A stretch of 6,346 nucleotides of DNA from Thermoplasmata archaeon (GTDB lineage: Archaea; Thermoplasmatota; E2; DHVEG-1): contig QMTJ01000065.1 in NCBI GenBank assembly GCA_003651045.1, positions 1 to 6,346 on the forward strand, in the 5' to 3' direction. Within the stretch, counting starts at the first letter, position 1. Each line of letters begins with the position of its first letter. The notes beneath the pieces are model-generated. The model was given only the letters and a program-made list of their open reading frames with translations, was not told where the DNA came from and ran no database searches. Positions 1-5,970 of this stretch are shown one piece after another. The position numbers and the translations under genes are program-made.

Positions 1-1
1 C

Positions 2-859
2 GAAACAGCAATACTACTCTACGATCATGGATTTACATCAATAGACGCCCTTTCCATAGCATCAACCAAAGACCTAACACGTATAGGAATCAAAAGAAGA
101 CAAGCTAAAAAAATAAAAAGAGAAATAGAGGAGAAGAAGTTTATAGAAGAAGAATCGAAAAAGGATCAAATAGTGGATGAAGAACTCACAGGTGAATATT
201 TTATTGAAGAAGAGGAAGATATCGGTGAATCTATAGAATTAGATGAAAAGATCCTTGAACATGTTGAACCTGAAGAACACATGGAAGAGTTTTTTGAAGA
301 AGAAACAACAGAGGAGATACCATTACCTGTCGGAGATGAAAACGTAGCGGTAGATGATGTTTTTAAGGATATACCTAGTATAGATGAGAAAATAGCTAAA
401 TTACTCATAGAGAATGGTATTACTTCTATAGAGACGCTCAAAAATAAAACAATTAAAGAATTAACAAAAATAAAAGGTATCAGAAGAAAAATCGCTAAGC
501 AGATAAAAAAAGAAGTTGAAGGTTTAGCTGAGAAAAACATTTCTCCTGTGAATGAATCCTATGAACGCGATGAAAACCCGTATATAAAAGAAGAAGAAGA
601 CGAAGAAGAGGAATGGGAGTCTTTTGATGAAGAAAAACTCTCTGAGGAAAAAATAGAGGAAATTAAAGGTTTTAGACATGGTGATTACACCCTTTACGAG
701 AGAGAAATTGAAACTAAAGATAACAAAAAACAGGTGGTACGTTTCTTTAGTAAAGCAGAACCTGAAGGGGCGAGACCAATTGAGTTACCAGAGGGGTACG
801 AAGTAAAGGAAAACACAAAAACTGGTGTACCATATTTAAAAAAGAGAAGAAAAAAATAA
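2..859 (+). CDS. Helix-hairpin-helix protein with acidic linkers (5' end missing)
   Basis: The reading frame is open from base 2, so the gene begins before the window; the GTG at 173 is an internal codon, not the start. The 285 visible residues contain two related helix-hairpin-helix units, at bases 2-133 and 383-520. Both read like (L)L-x2-x-G-[FI]-T-S-I-[DE]-x-L, then K-[DE]-L-T-[RK]-I, then a G-I-[KR]-R-[RK] turn and a Lys-rich helix. Such SAM-like HhH units usually bind DNA or RNA backbone or mediate protein contacts. Between and after them are very acidic linkers (about 135-350 and 575-660, runs of Glu/Asp). A separate C-terminal domain (about 668-856) has the pattern YTLYEREI...RFFSKAEP...ELPEGYEV...TGVPYLKK and ends in a basic tail; I recall similar tails in archaeal proteins of unknown function. 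There is no catalytic motif. A nucleic-acid or chromatin-associated role is inferred, not shown. Confidence 0.8.
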   Translation, partial: ETAILLYDHGFTSIDALSIASTKDLTRIGIKRRQAKKIKREIEEKKFIEEESKKDQIVDEELTGEYFIEEEEDIGESIELDEKILEHVEPEEHMEEFFEEETTEEIPLPVGDENVAVDDVFKDIPSIDEKIAKLLIENGITSIETLKNKTIKELTKIKGIRRKIAKQIKKEVEGLAEKNISPVNESYERDENPYIKEEEDEEEEWESFDEEKLSEEKIEEIKGFRHGDYTLYEREIETKDNKKQVVRFFSKAEPEGARPIELPEGYEVKENTKTGVPYLKKRRKK

Positions 860-880
860 TTAAACATTACCACCCTCCCT

Positions 881-930
881 CTTTTATTGTGTTTTTAACT
901 AAATTTTTTTTATTTAAAAAACTTTTTTTT
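881..930 (+). terminator. Oligo-T terminator after the HhH gene
   Basis: After the stop codon at 857-859 the + strand carries successive T runs: 4 T at 882-885, 5 T at 892-896, 8 T at 904-911 and 8 T at 923-930. Archaeal RNA polymerase stops at such tracts in the non-template strand without needing a strong hairpin. The tracts lie upstream of the rtcB promoter and would insulate it. Confidence 0.55.
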
Positions 931-952
931 CAATTTTAAAGATCACTAAAAA

Positions 953-974
953 GTTACGTAACATTTTTTATATA
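953..974 (+). promoter_or_regulatory. rtcB promoter: palindrome plus TATA box
   Basis: A T-rich TATA element (TTTTTTATATA, 964-974) is centred about 33 bases before the ATG at 1003, so transcription should begin at or just before that ATG, giving a leaderless or nearly leaderless mRNA. Directly upstream, where the TFB recognition element sits, is a perfect 10-bp palindrome, GTTACGTAAC, at 953-962. It could be a regulator site or chance. The geometry also rules against the in-frame TTG at 985 as the start, since it would lie upstream of transcription initiation. Confidence 0.55.
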
Positions 975-1002
975 CCTCTCTTGTTTGTATAATAGTAGTA
1001 TT

Positions 1003-3975
1003 ATGAGTTGGAATGGACCGTTAAACAAAATCGGTGAATTTAGATACGAAATACCTTCTACCTACAGAGGGGAGCATAATAATCTGAAGATGCAGACATC
1101 AGCGGTAATTTATGCTGATGAAAAAATGATTCCTTCTATAAGAGCTGATAATGCTCCTGAACAAACTGCTAACACAACGATGCTACCTGGTATAGTTGGT
1201 AAAGCATTAGCTATGCCTGATATACATTGGGGTTATGGTTTCCCCATCGGTGGTGTAGTAGCTACAGATATAGAGACTGGTGTAATCTCACCAGGAGGCG
1301 TAGGTTTTGATATCAACTGTCTTTCAGGAGACACATATATTTTACATGAACATGGTTACATAAAAAAGATAAAAGATTTTGAAGAAGATTGGTTTAAAGA
1401 AAAAATAAAGTGCGCAAATTTTGGTGAAAAAATTATAAACACTAAAGTAAACGCTTTTATGAAGTTTAAAACAAAGAAAAGAATCTATCAAGTTATAACA
1501 GAAAGTGGTAAAAAAATAACTGCAACTGAGGATCACCCTTTTTATACACCTAATGGAATGGTTAAACTAAAACACATCGAAAAAAATGAAAAAATAGCAG
1601 TTTTCCCATTCACTGGTGTAAAATTCACTAAACCCCGGGATAGCGTTATAATCTCTGAAAAAGATGTCTTAAAACTACCCATGAGAAAGGATCTTTCACA
1701 GGTGATAAATGAGCTAAAAAAAAGAGAGTTACTTCCGCTGAAGATGAACAATGAAAAACTCCCGTTTTTACTTAAAATAATGGGGTATATTTTTGGAGAT
1801 GGTGGGATATATTTCACAGGTGATAAAGGAACAATATGGTTTTATGGTGAGACAGAGGATTTAGAAGAGATTAGACAGGATATAAATAAACTAGGGTACA
1901 ATGCATCAAGGGTTTATGAGAGAGAAAGAAAGCATGAGATAAAAACGATGTATGATACTGTAAAGTTCAGACGAAGAGAAACAAGTATTAAAACAACAGC
2001 TTCAAGTCTTGCGATATTGTTAAGGGCATTAGGAGTTCCAGTGGGGAACAAATCTTCTCAAGAATATCTAATACCTCGTTGGGTTTTTAATTTAGAATTA
2101 TGGCAAAAAAGATTGTTTTTAGCTTCATTTTTTGGTGCAGAATTATCATCACCATCTACTATCACAAGACACGGTTATAATTTTTATTCACCTATTCTTT
2201 CTATGAATAAAAAAGAAGAGTTTTTAGAAAACGGGAAGCATTTTCTCAATCAAGTAAGAGATCTTCTAAGTGAGTTTAACGTAAAATCTTCTCTTATAAA
2301 AGAGCGAAGAGAATATGTAAATAAAAATGGAGAAGTTTCTTATAGGGTTAGATTAAGAATCAACTCTACAGCTGATAACCTGTTGATGTTATGGAGTAGA
2401 ATCGGGTTTGAATATAATAAAAAACGTCAACATCTAGCGAATATAGCTGTTCAATATCTGGAGTTCAAAAATAGAGTTTTAAGAGAAAGAAAAGAAGCAG
2501 AAAAAACTGCTAAGAAGATGAAAAAAACTGGTTTGGATATTCAGCAGATATGTGATAAACTTGAATCTAAATTTGTAAATCGTAGATTTATTGAGAGATC
2601 TATATATAATGGACGGAAAACATTACCACGAGTAGCGTATGTTTTCCCTATTTTCAATGAGTTTTTACAGGAGAAAACTTTTGGACTTGGGATGTCTGGT
2701 CTTATTTGGGATAGAATAGAAAAGAAGACTTTGGTGGAACTACCTGATGAATATGTATATGATTTTAATGTCGCGGATAAACATCATAATTTTATCGCAA
2801 ATAATTTCGTTGTTTCAAACTGTGGTGTTAGACTAATTCGGACGAATATTTTTATAGATGATTTATCAAAGGATAAAATCAGGGATTTGATTGATGAAAT
2901 GTTTAAAAATGTTCCTTCAGGTCTTGGTTCTCAGGCTAAGATTAGATTCAGCAGAAGCGAGCTCGATGAAATTCTAAAAAGTGGTGCTCGTTTCCCAGTT
3001 GAAAAGGGATATGGTTGGGATGAAGATATAAAGTTTTTAGAAGAGAATGGTTGTCTTGATTATGCAGATCCATCTAAGGTTTCTGATAGAGCTATACAGA
3101 GAGGTTTGTCCCAGGTTGGGTCTCTAGGTGCTGGTAATCATTTTCTTGAAGTTCAAAAGGTTTCAGAAATCTATAATCCTGATGCTGCTAAAGTTTTTGG
3201 TATAAAAAATAAGGGTCAGATAATAGTTATGATTCATACAGGTAGCCGTGGTTTTGGTCATCAAGTTTGTACCGATCACCTCCGTGTTTTGGAGCAGGCT
3301 GTTAGGAGATACAATATCTGGCTTCCTGATAGACAACTTGCTTGTGCACCTATAAACTCTAAGGAAGGAGAGGATTATTTAAAAGCTATGGCTTGCGCTG
3401 CGAACTTTGCATGGGCGAACCGGCAGCTTATTGTTCACTGGGTGAGAGAATCTTTTGAAAAAGTGTTAAATGATACTGCTGAAAACATGGATATGGGTAT
3501 AATCTATGATGTCTGCCACAACATAGCTAAAATTGAGGAACATATAGTAGATGGTAAAAAAAGAAAAGTATGTGTACATCGTAAAGGAGCAACACGTGCT
3601 TTTGGACCAGATAATCCAGAGTTGCCTTTGAAATATCAGGATACTGGGCAACCTGTGTTAATACCTGGTGATATGGGTACAGAGAGTTACCTGTTACATG
3701 GTACAAGAGAATCTGAAGAAACATTTGGCTCTACTTGCCATGGTGCAGGTCGTGTGTTATCACGGCATCAAGCACTTAAAAAATGGCGTGGTGAACAAGT
3801 TGTTAAAGAACTAAAAGAACGCGGTATATATGTTCATGCTGCTAGTATGAAAGTTGCAGCTGAGGAATCACCAGATGCATATAAAGATATTAGAAACGTT
3901 GTAGATATAGTACATGGAGCAGGTATATCAAAGAAAGTAGTGAAACTTGTACCCCTTGGTGTGGTAAAAGGATAA
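1003..3975 (+). CDS. rtcB: RNA-splicing ligase RtcB, precursor containing an intein
   Basis: RtcB uses GTP and Mn2+ to join a 2',3'-cyclic phosphate or 3'-phosphate RNA end to a 5'-OH, sealing tRNA exons after intron removal and repairing RNA. The start at ATG 1003 gives MSWNGPL, the usual RtcB N-terminus; the TTG at 985 is open but does not fit the promoter. The precursor is 990 residues: N-extein 1-105 (with MPDIHWGYGFPIGG and SPGGVGFDIN), intein 106-606, C-extein 607-990. The spliced protein would be 489 residues, close to the roughly 480 of Pyrococcus RtcB. Family motifs in the C-extein are intact: Cys607 (first C-extein residue, Mn ligand, Cys98 in Pyrococcus), GAGNH (His713), MIHTGSRGFGH (His745), VCHNIAK (His839), and STCHGAGRVLSR with the guanylylated His913. 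Splicing must therefore come before ligase activity. It has its own promoter; no archease gene is adjacent. Confidence 0.97.
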   Translation: MSWNGPLNKIGEFRYEIPSTYRGEHNNLKMQTSAVIYADEKMIPSIRADNAPEQTANTTMLPGIVGKALAMPDIHWGYGFPIGGVVATDIETGVISPGGVGFDINCLSGDTYILHEHGYIKKIKDFEEDWFKEKIKCANFGEKIINTKVNAFMKFKTKKRIYQVITESGKKITATEDHPFYTPNGMVKLKHIEKNEKIAVFPFTGVKFTKPRDSVIISEKDVLKLPMRKDLSQVINELKKRELLPLKMNNEKLPFLLKIMGYIFGDGGIYFTGDKGTIWFYGETEDLEEIRQDINKLGYNASRVYERERKHEIKTMYDTVKFRRRETSIKTTASSLAILLRALGVPVGNKSSQEYLIPRWVFNLELWQKRLFLASFFGAELSSPSTITRHGYNFYSPILSMNKKEEFLENGKHFLNQVRDLLSEFNVKSSLIKERREYVNKNGEVSYRVRLRINSTADNLLMLWSRIGFEYNKKRQHLANIAVQYLEFKNRVLRERKEAEKTAKKMKKTGLDIQQICDKLESKFVNRRFIERSIYNGRKTLPRVAYVFPIFNEFLQEKTFGLGMSGLIWDRIEKKTLVELPDEYVYDFNVADKHHNFIANNFVVSNCGVRLIRTNIFIDDLSKDKIRDLIDEMFKNVPSGLGSQAKIRFSRSELDEILKSGARFPVEKGYGWDEDIKFLEENGCLDYADPSKVSDRAIQRGLSQVGSLGAGNHFLEVQKVSEIYNPDAAKVFGIKNKGQIIVMIHTGSRGFGHQVCTDHLRVLEQAVRRYNIWLPDRQLACAPINSKEGEDYLKAMACAANFAWANRQLIVHWVRESFEKVLNDTAENMDMGIIYDVCHNIAKIEEHIVDGKKRKVCVHRKGATRAFGPDNPELPLKYQDTGQPVLIPGDMGTESYLLHGTRESEETFGSTCHGAGRVLSRHQALKKWRGEQVVKELKERGIYVHAASMKVAAEESPDAYKDIRNVVDIVHGAGISKKVVKLVPLGVVKG
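1318..2820 (+). mobile_element. RtcB intein with LAGLIDADG homing endonuclease (501 aa)
   Basis: This in-frame insert separates GGVGFDIN from CGVRLIRTN, which are contiguous in ordinary RtcB. Numbering is from the precursor. Splicing blocks: N-terminal Cys106 in CLSGDTYI (block A); TATEDHPF with Thr175 and His178 (block B); YDFNVADKHHNFIANN (about 586-601, block F); NFVVSN ending at Asn606, followed by Cys607 (block G). The residue before the terminal Asn is Ser605, where most inteins have His. The endonuclease has two LAGLIDADG helices, LLKIMGYIFGDGG (acid Asp266) and LFLASFFGAELS (acid Glu380), 114 residues apart, so both catalytic acids are kept. A Lys-rich segment and a helix-turn-helix-like stretch (about 505-560, GLDIQQICDKLESKF then RRFIERSIY) follow before the C-terminal splicing block and may help bind DNA. 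The P. horikoshii RtcB intein is known at the same site. No stop or frameshift is present, so splicing and homing both look potentially functional. Confidence 0.95.
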
Positions 3976-3976
3976 A

Positions 3977-3994
3977 AAAAGAGTATCTTTTCAC
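3977..3994 (+). terminator. Short A/T hairpin after rtcB
   Basis: Starting one base after the rtcB stop codon, AAAAGA (3977-3982) pairs with TCTTTT (3986-3991) around a 3-base loop, ending in a short T run. The stem is weak (one G-C pair), and with only four Ts the signal may be leaky, so read-through into the PAC2 gene is possible. Confidence 0.3.
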
Positions 3995-4000
3995 CAATTA

Positions 4001-4010
4001 ATTTTAAATG
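4001..4010 (+). promoter_or_regulatory. TATA-like box for the PAC2 gene
   Basis: ATTTTAAATG at 4001-4010 is centred about 32 bases before the ATG at 4037, which suits a TATA box giving a leaderless or very short-leader transcript. The rtcB-PAC2 gap is only 61 bases, so co-transcription from rtcB is also possible. Confidence 0.4.
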
Positions 4011-4036
4011 TTAGAAAATGTATGTAGGTATAGTGG

Positions 4037-4804
4037 ATGGTGATGCATTTGAATGATGTTAAAATATGTGATTTTAAGGAAGTAGACTTAAAAGATGCTA
4101 TAGTAATAGCCGGGTTCCCCTCAATAGGTTTAGTCAGTACAATCGCTGCTAACTATCTCATAGATGCTTTAAATCTTAAACAAATAGGTTGTGTAACTTC
4201 ATCACAGTTCCCTGCACTATCTGTAGTACATACAGGTGAACCACTTTCACCTGTTCGAATCTACGCAGGTGTCCAAGGAGTTAATAAAAAAATCGTTGTA
4301 TTTGTATCAGAGTTTAAACCTAAACCCAACTTGATAAACGCGATATCTGAAGAGATCATGCGATGGGTTACTAAAAAAAACTGTAAACTACTTATTTCAC
4401 CTGAGGGTATGGTTGTAGAAGGTAAATCACCAGCAGAGGAACAAAATGTCGAAGCATATGCTATAGGTTCTACAGAAAACGCTAGGAATATGCTAATGTC
4501 ACATAACATTGCACAGTTTAAAAATGGTATAATAGCTGGTGTCTCAGGTGTTTTACTCAACATGGGTAAACAAAACAATTTTGATGTAATCTCTATATTA
4601 GCTGAAGCACATCCAAACTATCCAGATGCAAGAGCAGCAGCTGCTGCTATCAATGTTATAGCGTTGATAATGGGTGTAGAAATAAACGTGACACCACTCT
4701 ATGAAGAATCAGAACGTATAGAGAAACAGCTTCAGAAATTCCACAAACAGGCTAAGCCAATGGTTTCTGCTACACAAGCACCGCAACCTAGTATGTATGG
4801 ATAA
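4037..4804 (+). CDS. PAC2-family proteasome assembly chaperone (PbaA/PbaB-like)
   Basis: The 255-residue protein belongs to the archaeal PAC2 family (COG2047 type), homologues of the eukaryotic proteasome assembly chaperones Pba1-Pba2. Recognisable parts are the N-terminal strand and loop DAIVIAGFPSIGLVSTIAAN (about 20-39), SSQFPALSV (about 56-64), the LLISPEGM strand (about 118-125), GIIAGVSGVLLNMG and HPNYPDARAAAAAINVI (about 193-209). The last about 30 residues are a charged helix followed by a Gln/Pro-rich flexible tail ending Met-Tyr-Gly. This is a hydrophobic-Tyr-any (HbYX) terminus, which in proteasome activators and in archaeal PbaA/PbaB docks into pockets of the 20S alpha ring. It likely helps assemble or open the 20S proteasome in the cytoplasm. 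ATG 4037 is used; ATG 4043 in the same frame would shorten it by two residues and cannot be excluded. No proteasome subunit gene is nearby. Confidence 0.9.
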   Translation: MVMHLNDVKICDFKEVDLKDAIVIAGFPSIGLVSTIAANYLIDALNLKQIGCVTSSQFPALSVVHTGEPLSPVRIYAGVQGVNKKIVVFVSEFKPKPNLINAISEEIMRWVTKKNCKLLISPEGMVVEGKSPAEEQNVEAYAIGSTENARNMLMSHNIAQFKNGIIAGVSGVLLNMGKQNNFDVISILAEAHPNYPDARAAAAAINVIALIMGVEINVTPLYEESERIEKQLQKFHKQAKPMVSATQAPQPSMYG

Positions 4805-4845
4805 AAAAAGTAATTTCTTTTTAAAAATTCTCATTTTTTTTCTTT
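4805..4845 (+). terminator. Hairpin and T tract after the PAC2 gene
   Basis: Immediately after the stop, AAAAAG (4805-4810) can pair with CTTTTT (4817-4822) around a 6-base loop; an 8-T run follows at 4834-4841 and three more Ts at 4843-4845. The T-rich stretch is a plausible archaeal intrinsic terminator. Confidence 0.5.
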
Positions 4846-4855
4846 CCAAAAAAAC

Positions 4856-4874
4856 CTTAAAGTATTTTTTATTG
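4856..4874 (+). promoter_or_regulatory. TATA-like promoter of the phosphopantothenate synthetase gene
   Basis: CTTAAAGTATTTTTTATTG at 4856-4874 contains two overlapping TATA-like cores (TTAAAGTA and TATTTTTTAT), centred about 26-33 bases before the ATG at 4894. No Shine-Dalgarno sequence precedes that ATG, which fits a leaderless transcript. The exact core element cannot be chosen from sequence alone. Confidence 0.4.
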
Positions 4875-4893
4875 TGATATTTTTGAAAAAACT

Positions 4894-5649
4894 ATGAATA
4901 AGATACCAAAGACACACCCTCGCTATTTTTCGCTGATGATAAGAGAAAAACTATCACGTGGTATGAAAAAAGGTTTAGTACATGAAACTGGGCTTATAGC
5001 ACATGGACGTGGTGAAGCTTTTGACTATTTAATAGGTGAAAAAACTATTTCCTATGCTGAGGAAGCGGAAAAAACAGCAGCAGCGGTATTGTTACATGCG
5101 GAAAAACCAGTTATTTCGGTTAATGGTAATGTTGCAGTGCTTGTACCAGAGGAGTGTATTAGTTTAGCGAGATGTATCCCTGCTGAAATTGAGGTTAACC
5201 TTTTTCATAGAACCATAGAGCGTATGAAAAAAATCGTTAAAGAACTTGAAACATATGGTGCAAAAAAAGTATATGGTCTAAAAGGTGATGCACGTATACC
5301 TGGTTTAGATCATGACCGTGGTATTTGCGATAGAGAAGGGATTTTTTCTGCTGATGTCGTTCTTGTTCCACTAGAGGATGGAGATAGATGTCAGGCTTTA
5401 AAAAACATGGGTAAAACTGTTATAGCTATTGATTTGAATCCTCTTTCTAGAACTGCTAGAACTGCAGATATAACAGTAGTTGATAATGTGGTAAGGGCAA
5501 TTCCTAATATTGAAAAATGGGTTAAAACTCTGAAAAACATGGATGATAGTGTTCTTATGGATATGATAGAATCCTGGGAGAACAATGAAATGTTGAAAAA
5601 TGTATTATCTTTTGTTTCTAAGCGATTAGAAACATTATATGATGATTAA
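4894..5649 (+). CDS. 4-phosphopantoate--beta-alanine ligase (phosphopantothenate synthetase)
   Basis: This archaeal enzyme (DUF137/COG1701 family) uses ATP to join 4-phosphopantoate and beta-alanine to 4'-phosphopantothenate. With pantoate kinase it replaces the bacterial pantothenate synthetase/pantothenate kinase steps of coenzyme A synthesis in the cytoplasm. The 251-residue length is about normal. Family motifs in order: IPKTHPRY (4-11), GLIAHGRGEAFDYLIGE (33-49), ISVNGN (74-79), EVNLFHRT (100-107), ARIPGLDHDRGICD (133-146), SADVVLVPLEDGDRC (152-166), and IDLNPLSRTARTADITVVDN (179-198). The last about 35 residues (from 217) form a less recognisable acidic, helical tail. The ATG at 4894 matches the usual N-terminus. 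The gene stands alone: the pantoate kinase gene often found beside it is absent here, and both flanks carry T tracts. Confidence 0.94.
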   Translation: MNKIPKTHPRYFSLMIREKLSRGMKKGLVHETGLIAHGRGEAFDYLIGEKTISYAEEAEKTAAAVLLHAEKPVISVNGNVAVLVPEECISLARCIPAEIEVNLFHRTIERMKKIVKELETYGAKKVYGLKGDARIPGLDHDRGICDREGIFSADVVLVPLEDGDRCQALKNMGKTVIAIDLNPLSRTARTADITVVDNVVRAIPNIEKWVKTLKNMDDSVLMDMIESWENNEMLKNVLSFVSKRLETLYDD

Positions 5650-5650
5650 G

Positions 5651-5697
5651 TTTTTTTAACATAAGATATAGGATACTTATTGGTTTTTTTCTATTTT
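5651..5697 (+). terminator. T-tract terminator after the synthetase gene
   Basis: Two 7-T runs (5651-5657 and 5684-5690) and a 5-T run (5694-5698) follow the stop codon at 5647-5649. No convincing GC-rich hairpin is present; this is the archaeal oligo-T type and separates the gene from the small gene downstream. Confidence 0.5.
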
Positions 5698-5705
5698 TGA
5701 CATAT

Positions 5706-5739
5706 TGTCCCATAAATTATATAAACCATAAGTGGGACA
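5706..5739 (+). promoter_or_regulatory. Promoter with operator-like inverted repeat around the TATA box
   Basis: The perfect inverted repeat TGTCCCA (5706-5712) and TGGGACA (5733-5739), spaced by 20 bases, brackets a strong TATA box, AAATTATATAAACC (5714-5727). The left arm lies where TFB contacts DNA; the right arm lies between TATA and the expected transcription start near 5745-5752. A dimeric regulator bound to both arms would block TBP/TFB or polymerase, as many archaeal repressors do; this is inference. The promoter points to the small gene at 5809, leaving a leader of about 60 bases, unlike the near-leaderless genes upstream. Confidence 0.55.
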
Positions 5740-5792
5740 GATAATATTTAGCATGATTTAATTGAGTTGTATTTGTTTGGTGTCTAAAAAAA

Positions 5793-5799
5793 GGGAGTG
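5793..5799 (+). promoter_or_regulatory. Shine-Dalgarno-like site of the small gene
   Basis: GGGAGTG at 5793-5799 is a purine-rich match to an anti-Shine-Dalgarno sequence. Counted from GGGAG it sits 11 bases before the ATG at 5809 and 6 bases before ATG 5804. The 5804 ATG opens only a Met-Ile-stop frame whose TGA overlaps the 5809 ATG. This is the clearest ribosome-binding site in the window and supports translation here. Confidence 0.5.
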
Positions 5800-5808
5800 T
5801 TGTATGAT

Positions 5809-5958
5809 ATGAAGAAAATCACAAAAAGACTCCAGACTCTTGTAAAAGATAGAAAAACACCTATGGTTGTGATTAAGCAGGGTAGTATAAAACCTGTGCG
5901 TAAGAATACAACTAGTAGTAGTTATGAGAGTTACAGTTATTATAGCTATAACACCTGA
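5809..5958 (+). CDS. Small basic protein with Ser/Tyr-rich tail, 49 aa, unknown function
   Basis: I do not recognise this protein. ATG 5809 opens 49 codons ending at TGA 5956-5958. The first about 33 residues are strongly basic (11 Lys/Arg against 1 Asp), starting MKKITKRLQTLVKDRK, with a short hydrophobic strand, TPMVVIKQG, in the middle. The last 14 residues (SSSYESYSYYSYNT) are almost only Ser and Tyr, encoded mainly by AGT and TAT codons. There is no signal peptide, membrane segment or Cys motif. Support for a real gene: a TATA promoter with an operator-like repeat, a Shine-Dalgarno-like site, and T tracts after the stop, all correctly spaced. A small nucleic-acid-binding or regulatory protein is possible given the charge, and the tail could be phosphorylated or drive self-assembly; these are guesses. 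The transcript could instead act as an RNA. Confidence 0.55.
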   Translation: MKKITKRLQTLVKDRKTPMVVIKQGSIKPVRKNTTSSSYESYSYYSYNT

Positions 5959-5970
5959 TTTGATAAACTA

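Noticed and set aside
173..175. GTG as the start codon of the HhH gene
   Set aside because: The same frame is open back to base 2 and encodes another HhH unit related to the downstream one, so 173 is internal.
166..540. Long antisense frame opposite the HhH gene, Ser-rich with a hydrophobic start
   Set aside because: It is the mirror of Glu/Asp/Lys-rich codons in the real gene; there is no promoter or ribosome-binding site, and its composition is that of a shadow frame.
985..1002. TTG at 985 as the rtcB start
   Set aside because: It would lie upstream of the expected transcription start, and RtcB proteins normally begin at the M-x-WNGPL motif, which matches ATG 1003.
5914..5949. AGT/TAT-rich stretch as a tandem DNA repeat
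   Set aside because: The period is irregular and is explained by the Ser/Tyr coding of the small protein tail.
5940..5951. 12-bp palindrome TTATAGCTATAA at the end of the small gene
   Set aside because: It has no loop, is AT-rich, and lies in repetitive Ser/Tyr codons; a chance palindrome is likely.
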